Shown piece by piece: positions 59,462 to 64,000 of a stretch of DNA of 64,000 bases. The stretch covers positions 310,001 to 374,000 of the forward strand of contig NZ_SUMB01000002.1 in assembly GCF_005048155.1 (NCBI RefSeq). The letters are read 5' to 3'. Source of the DNA: Streptomyces piniterrae (GTDB taxonomy: Bacteria > Actinomycetota > Actinomycetes > Streptomycetales > Streptomycetaceae). Positions within the stretch are counted from its first letter, which is position 1. Each line of letters starts with the position of its first letter. The position numbers and the translations under genes are program-made. Under the pieces are notes generated by a model. The model had not been told where the DNA came from. It saw only the letters and a program-made list of their open reading frames with translations, and searched no databases.

Positions 59462-60625
59462 ATGGAGCGTCGGCACATACTCGCGATCGGTGCCGCGCTG
59501 GCGGCCGGCACCGCACTGCCCGTCCGGACGGCCGGCGCCGCCACCGGGCCCCGCCCCTCCCACCGACCGCCGGACCGCGCCGAGATCGTCGCCGTACTGC
59601 GCCGGGTCGCCGACCACTGGATCGGCGCGCACTCCGACCCCGGCGACAACCAATGGGCGCGCGCCACCTTCTTCAGCGGGCTGATGGCCCTGTACCGCCT
59701 CACCCGCGAGCCCCGCTACCTCGCGTACACCCGCGGCTGGGCGGAGAAGCACGGCTACGGGCTGCACAACGGCGTCACCACCCGGCACGCCGACGACCAC
59801 TGCGCCGGGCAGGTCCACCTCGACCTGTACGCGCTCGACACCTCGCCCGACCAGGCGAAAATCGCCGCCATCGAGGACTCCCTCCAGCGCATGGTCCAGT
59901 CCTCCGCCGAAAAACACGACGACTGGTGGTGGGCCGACGCGCTGCACATGGCGATGCCGCCGTTCGCACGGCTCGGGGCGCTGCGCGACGACCCCGCCTA
60001 CGGGGACGCGATGCACGCGCTCTACACCCACACCAAGAACGCCGAGGGCGGACCCGGACTCCATGACCCCGACACCGGCCTCTGGTACCGGGACAAGCGG
60101 TTCCTGCCGGGCGGTATCGCCTCCCCGAGCGGCAAACCCGTCCTGTGGTCGCGCGGCAACGGCTGGGCCGCGGCCGCCCATGCCAAGGTGCTCGCCGTAG
60201 CGGACAACTCCCACGTCGATGACTCCCACGCCCCGGAATGCCGCGCCACGCTCGTCCGCCAACTGGCCGCGCTGCGGGCCGTCCAGCGGTCCGACGGGTT
60301 CTGGAATGTGAACCTGGCCGACCCCGACCACCTGCCGGGACCCGAGACCAGCGGCACCGCCTTCTTCACCTACGGGACGGCCTACGCGCTGCGCGCCGGC
60401 CTGGTCCCGCGCGAGGTCTTCCGCCCCGTCGCCGCTCGCGCCTGGAACGCGATGGTCGACACCGCGCTGCACCCCGACGGCTTCCTCGGCTACGTCCAGA
60501 ACGTCGGCGACCGCCCCGAGTCCAGCCAGCCGGTCACCTACGACTCCACCGCCGACTTCGGAGTCGGCGCGTTTCTGTTGGCGGGTACGGAACTCTGCGC
60601 TGCGCTTCGCCTGGGCCGTTTTTAG
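59462..60625 (+). CDS. Secreted GH105 unsaturated uronyl hydrolase
   Basis: 387 aa, ATG after GGGGAGG. Signal with RR-motif start (ERRHILAIGAALAAGTALPV, Sec- or Tat-like). GH105 (alpha/alpha)6 barrel, YteR/YesR type: ATFFSGLMALYRLTREPRYL, TRHADDHCAGQVHLDLYAL, and WWWADALHMAMPPFARLG with the catalytic Asp (about 159); WSRGNGWAAAA is the second conserved motif. Removes unsaturated glucuronic/galacturonic units from rhamnogalacturonan or ulvan oligosaccharides produced by lyases. The exported location is unusual for YteR-like enzymes, which are often cytoplasmic. Confidence 0.9.
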   Translation: MERRHILAIGAALAAGTALPVRTAGAATGPRPSHRPPDRAEIVAVLRRVADHWIGAHSDPGDNQWARATFFSGLMALYRLTREPRYLAYTRGWAEKHGYGLHNGVTTRHADDHCAGQVHLDLYALDTSPDQAKIAAIEDSLQRMVQSSAEKHDDWWWADALHMAMPPFARLGALRDDPAYGDAMHALYTHTKNAEGGPGLHDPDTGLWYRDKRFLPGGIASPSGKPVLWSRGNGWAAAAHAKVLAVADNSHVDDSHAPECRATLVRQLAALRAVQRSDGFWNVNLADPDHLPGPETSGTAFFTYGTAYALRAGLVPREVFRPVAARAWNAMVDTALHPDGFLGYVQNVGDRPESSQPVTYDSTADFGVGAFLLAGTELCAALRLGRF

Positions 60626-60920
60626 CTTTCCCGCCTCGGGGACCGGGGACCAAACTCGCGCACGATGACCTGCACTCGGCAACGTTCCGTCACGCACCAC
60701 CTACGTTTCCCGTCCCCACCCCAACGGGAGGGGACGGGCCGCGGGACGGAGTCGTGCGGCCCGTCACCGCACCCGACAGCCCAGCGCAGCTGCAACAGCC
60801 CGCCGCAGGCGCAACGGCGACAAACCCCCACGGCGGGAAAGCCAAAGACGGCGGGGACCAAGCCGGCAGCCCAGACCAACCCGGCAGCCCAACCCAAGCG
60901 CAGCGATAAAGTAGATCGCC

Positions 60921-62996
60921 ATGAGCCGCCGTTCCCATGGATTAATGGCCGTCTGGGCCGAGGCACAGCGTCAGCAACAACGCCAGCAGGAGGCCCAGCA
61001 GCGCGCGCAGGCGCAGCACCAGCGAGATCTGGAACGGCAGCGGCGCGACGCCGATCGGGCCATGGCCCGGATGCACCGCGAGCGGCAGGCGGCCTACCGC
61101 CAGCAGCGCGAGGCCGACGCCATGCGGCGGACGGAGGAGCTGGACGCGCGCGTCGCCGCCCTGACGGGACTCCTCGCGGACGGCTGCCGCGCCCCCGCCT
61201 TCCAGGCGTCCGCCCTGCTGCGGCCCGAGCGCATCGAGGAGTTCGCGCCCGGCGCTCTCGCCACCCCCGTCCCGATGCCCGACCCGGCCCGCTACCAGGC
61301 GTCGATGAGCGGCTGGCACGGCGCCACCCGGCGGGCCCACGCGCAGGAGGAGGCCCGCGCCCAGTACGAGCGGGACTGGTACGCCGCGCAGGCCGCGGAG
61401 AACCAGCGGCAGGCCCAACTGGCCGCGTACCGCCACCAGTACGACCAGTGGGCGGCCGGCGCGCTGGCCGAGATCCGGCAGCACAACGCCGGCATCGAGG
61501 AGCTGCTCGCCGGCCTGCGGACCGGCGACGCGGACGCCGCCGTCGAATACTTCTCCGCCGCCCTGTACGCCTCCACCGCCTGGCCCGAGGGCTTCCCGCG
61601 CCAGGTTGCCGCCGCCTACGACCCGACCGCCAGGCAACTCGTACTGGACTGGGAACTGCCGGGATTCGACATCGTCCCCGAGACCAAGTCGGTCCGGTAC
61701 ATGCCCACCGCCGACCGGGAGAAGGAGACGGCCAGGCCGGTCGCCCAGCGTCGCGCGCTCTACCGCGACGTACTGGCGCAGAGCGTGCTGCTCGTCCTGC
61801 GCGACCTCTTCGCGGCCGACGCCTACGAGGCGCTGGACTCGGTCGCCCTGAACGGCTTCGTGGACGATGTGGATCCGGTGACCGGCCGCCCGGCCCAGGT
61901 CTACCTCGCCACCGTCATGGCACCCCGCACCGCCTTCGACACGTTCCACTTGGCGCAGGTCAGCGCGGTGGACTGTCTGACCGACGGGCTGCGCGGCCAA
62001 CTCGCCGCGCGCCCCGACCAGCGGACCGCGGTCCGCCCGGCACGGCTGCCCGGCGATGTCGGCGGCGGGGTCGTCTCGCACGGCGGCGAGGGCGAGCCCG
62101 ATCTCTACGAGATGGATCCGATCGCCTTCGAGAACCTGATCGCCGAGCTGTTCCGCGGCATGGGCATGCAGGCGGTGACGACCCAGCGGTCCGGTGACGG
62201 CGGAGTGGACGTGGACGCGCTGGACCCCGACCCGATCCGCGGCGGCAAGATCATCGTGCAGGTCAAGCGGTACCGTAACACCGTCCCACCCACCGCCGTC
62301 CGCGATCTCTACGGCACCGTTCAGTCCGAAGGCGCCAACAAGGGCGTCCTGGTGACGACCTCCCGCTTCGGCCCCGGCGCCCACACCTTCGCCAACGGCA
62401 AGCCCCTCACTTTGATCGCCGGCCCCGAACTCGTCGACCTGCTCGGCCGATACGGGCTGCGCGGGCGCCTGGGCGGCGGCGACCAGACGGGCCCCGCCAC
62501 CGACGAGACGCCCGACCACAACATCCTCGGCATGAACTGGTCAGGAGACGTCGCCCTGGACGTCTGCGCGCTGGTGTGCAAGGGCACCCGCGTCCTCAGC
62601 GACGACCACTTCGTCTTCTACAACAACCCACGCACCCCGGACGGCTCGGTACGCATGCTGCCCGGCTTCGGCCCCGACCGCGCCGCGATGCAGGTACGGT
62701 TCGAGTCCCTGCCCGCCGACGCCGACCGCCTCGTCCTCGTCGCCGCCATCGACCCCGAGGCCAACCCCGGCGCCGACCTCGCCGGTTTCACCGACGCCCG
62801 GATCCGCCTCCTCGACGCATCGGGCACGGAACTCGGCGAACTGGAGGTCTCGGACGGCCGCCGCGGCGAAACCGCCCTGGTCCTCGGCTCCTTCCGCCAA
62901 CGCGCAAGCGGGGACTGGGACTTCGTCATCGGCGGCAAGGGCTTCGAGGGGGGGCTGGAGGCGCTGGTGCACGATTACGGGATCGAGGTGGCCTAG
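60921..62996 (+). CDS. Mrr-type restriction endonuclease-TerD fusion
   Basis: 691 aa. Glutamine/arginine-rich coiled coil about 10-75, a middle region with a second helical stretch, then an Mrr-like PD-(D/E)XK nuclease about 394-520 (MDPIAFENLIAELFRGMGMQAVTTQ, SGDGGVDVDALD, IIVQVKRYRN with the catalytic QxK). The C-terminus is a TerD domain about 532-690 (HNILGMNWSGDVALDVCALVC, LPADADRLVLVAAIDPEANPGADLAGF, RQRASGDWDFVIGG). TerD domains bind calcium and belong to Ter-linked stress and defence systems; Mrr nucleases cleave modified DNA. Fusion implies TerD-controlled restriction. No methylase nearby. The start at 60921 has only a weak RBS. Confidence 0.9.
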   Translation: MSRRSHGLMAVWAEAQRQQQRQQEAQQRAQAQHQRDLERQRRDADRAMARMHRERQAAYRQQREADAMRRTEELDARVAALTGLLADGCRAPAFQASALLRPERIEEFAPGALATPVPMPDPARYQASMSGWHGATRRAHAQEEARAQYERDWYAAQAAENQRQAQLAAYRHQYDQWAAGALAEIRQHNAGIEELLAGLRTGDADAAVEYFSAALYASTAWPEGFPRQVAAAYDPTARQLVLDWELPGFDIVPETKSVRYMPTADREKETARPVAQRRALYRDVLAQSVLLVLRDLFAADAYEALDSVALNGFVDDVDPVTGRPAQVYLATVMAPRTAFDTFHLAQVSAVDCLTDGLRGQLAARPDQRTAVRPARLPGDVGGGVVSHGGEGEPDLYEMDPIAFENLIAELFRGMGMQAVTTQRSGDGGVDVDALDPDPIRGGKIIVQVKRYRNTVPPTAVRDLYGTVQSEGANKGVLVTTSRFGPGAHTFANGKPLTLIAGPELVDLLGRYGLRGRLGGGDQTGPATDETPDHNILGMNWSGDVALDVCALVCKGTRVLSDDHFVFYNNPRTPDGSVRMLPGFGPDRAAMQVRFESLPADADRLVLVAAIDPEANPGADLAGFTDARIRLLDASGTELGELEVSDGRRGETALVLGSFRQRASGDWDFVIGGKGFEGGLEALVHDYGIEVA

Positions 62997-63193
62997 GCGG
63001 TGTTCGACGGGCCGGCACCAACCCACATCCCCACATCTGGGATCGTTCATGACCGCGTGGGCCCACAGCGCCAGGACGCCAAGGTCGCGCCCCTGAGGGG
63101 AGACCCGCCCGTTGGCGCGAGCCAAGTCGCCTCCCCCGCAGGTAGATTGGGGCGGTTGTCGCCCAGCGGGGGGCGCCTGGCGGAGGGGACGGA

Positions 63194-64000
63194 ATGGCCG
63201 TGGACACGAGCAAGATCGAGATCATCCGAGCGGACGAGTCACATCTGCCGGAGGTCGTGGCACTCGCCGGGGCCCGCAGCCTGGACCCGTCCGACCTCGC
63301 CGCGGCCGGCCGTGACGGCTTCCTCGTCTCCGACTACACGCTGGACGACTACCGGTCCCGGCTCACCCATGCCGAGCACTTCTGGGTGGCGGTCAGGGAC
63401 AACGAAGTGCTCGGCTTCCTCCTCGCGTACACCGACGAGCAACTGGAGCCGGAGGAGTGGCTCAACCACCGCATCAAGACATCACTCGGGTCGTTCCTGG
63501 TCATCAAGCAGGTCTGCGTCTCGCGCAACGCCGCCCGGCGGGGCGTCGCCTCGCGGCTCTACCACCACGTACTGGAGCAGTGGCCGGCCAGCCCGGTGAT
63601 AGCCGCTGTGGTGAGCGAACCGTACAACCACGCGTCGGCGCGGTTCCACCGCAAACTCGGCTTCGAGGAACTCACCCGGCTCACCCCGCCCGACGGGCGG
63701 CCCCGCACCGTGTGGGTCTGGCGCAAGCCACGCGAATCCATGCTCCAGGTGCAGTACTCGGTGGCGGTCGACCTCTACAAACACGAGGACACCACCAACT
63801 GGCACAAGCTGAACAACTTCTTCTACATCACGGCCGCGATGGCCGCCGCGGTGGCGGTGACGCTGGGCAAGGACGGCGCCGCGTCGAAGGAGGTGGCACG
63901 GAGCCTCGCACTGATCATCGCGGCGATCGGATTCGGCTGTTCGCTGGCCTTCTCGCAGATGCTGCGGTTCGGCCGGCGCTACCTGCTCGCCCGCAAGAGC
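63194..64000 (+). CDS. GNAT acetyltransferase with C-terminal membrane pair (3' end outside window)
   Basis: At least 269 aa, ATG after GGAGGGGACGGA. GNAT domain about 8-175 (HFWVAVRDNEVLGFLLAYTDEQ, VIKQVCVSRNAARRGVASRLYHHVLE, NHASARFHRKLGFEEL). A linker (QVQYSVAVDLYKHEDTTNWHKL) leads into two membrane helices (NNFFYITAAMAAAVAVTLG and ARSLALIIAAIGFGCSLAFSQM). A soluble GNAT joined to a two-helix membrane module is unusual; the linker plus helices resemble small two-TM modules seen in conflict proteins. Directly downstream of the Mrr-TerD gene in the same direction, possibly co-transcribed. The frame runs to the window end. Confidence 0.8.
   Translation, partial: MAVDTSKIEIIRADESHLPEVVALAGARSLDPSDLAAAGRDGFLVSDYTLDDYRSRLTHAEHFWVAVRDNEVLGFLLAYTDEQLEPEEWLNHRIKTSLGSFLVIKQVCVSRNAARRGVASRLYHHVLEQWPASPVIAAVVSEPYNHASARFHRKLGFEELTRLTPPDGRPRTVWVWRKPRESMLQVQYSVAVDLYKHEDTTNWHKLNNFFYITAAMAAAVAVTLGKDGAASKEVARSLALIIAAIGFGCSLAFSQMLRFGRRYLLARKS

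Overview
The window is high-GC actinobacterial DNA, almost certainly Streptomyces. Open frames have strongly GC-biased third codon positions. RBS are GGAGG-like, GTG starts are frequent, and many proteins are exported by Sec or Tat. SARP/BTAD, ROK, HutC-GntR, PaaX, SpoIIE-phosphatase and Rpf/LysM proteins are all present, and rare TTA leucine codons (bldA-type control) occur in two genes of one region. Most of the window reads as chromosome-arm accessory content rich in secreted carbohydrate-active enzymes. No rRNA, tRNA or CRISPR array was recognised.

Layout. 0-1.5 kb: an Hsp90-type ATPase of a conflict/stress family, cut by the window edge. 2-4 kb: a PAS-GAF-SpoIIE phosphatase-HATPase protein, with a full-length paralogue at 20.7-22.8 kb. 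4.1-8.1 kb: a glutamine-synthetase-like enzyme overlapping a metal-dependent amidohydrolase (a split FluG pair), then an MFS exporter. 8.2-17.1 kb: an M81 metallopeptidase, a ROK repressor and a Dpp-type ABC importer. A perfect palindrome of ROK operator type lies between the divergent repressor and transporter. 17.2-20.4 kb: an L,D-transpeptidase-like protein, a small proline-rich protein and an NADP-type succinate-semialdehyde dehydrogenase. 23.6-28.4 kb: secreted GH30, a secreted beta-helix protein and a Tat-exported metallophosphatase. 28.6-29.6 kb: DUF1990 and a truncated acetyltransferase.

29.6-43.8 kb is a patchy accessory segment. It holds an orphan solute-binding protein, a frameshifted membrane protein, a relaxase, a LuxR-type regulator, an ECF sigma factor fused through a zinc finger and a membrane segment to an extracellular DUF642-like domain, a BTAD regulator, a PutP-type symporter, the C-terminal third of a GH78 rhamnosidase, and two tandem secreted DUF642-like proteins. 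The sensor domain of the sigma factor matches the two secreted proteins. The sigma gene and the first secreted gene both carry TTA codons. The orphan binding protein and the LuxR gene share a homologous 109-nt leader. Together these make the best candidate for an undescribed signalling and surface system.

43.9-47.2 kb: an enoyl-CoA hydratase/AidB-like acyl-CoA dehydrogenase pair divergent from a PaaX regulator. 48.3 kb: Rpf-LysM. 49.6-53.4 kb: a lactonase, a HutC-GntR regulator and a secreted GH16, with DasR-like sites near the regulator and GH16 (and another near GH30). 53.5-57 kb: a TPR protein whose end overlaps a lipase-maturation-factor gene, a small basic protein and a mycothiol-type DinB protein. 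57.3-60.6 kb: GH29-PA14 and GH105. 60.9-64 kb: an Mrr nuclease-TerD fusion and an acetyltransferase fused to a two-helix membrane domain, cut by the window end.

A recurrent oddity is a set of short degenerate tandem arrays built on TGGTCA/TGACCA in at least five intergenic places (1.8, 9.8, 17.1, 22.9 and 52.3 kb).
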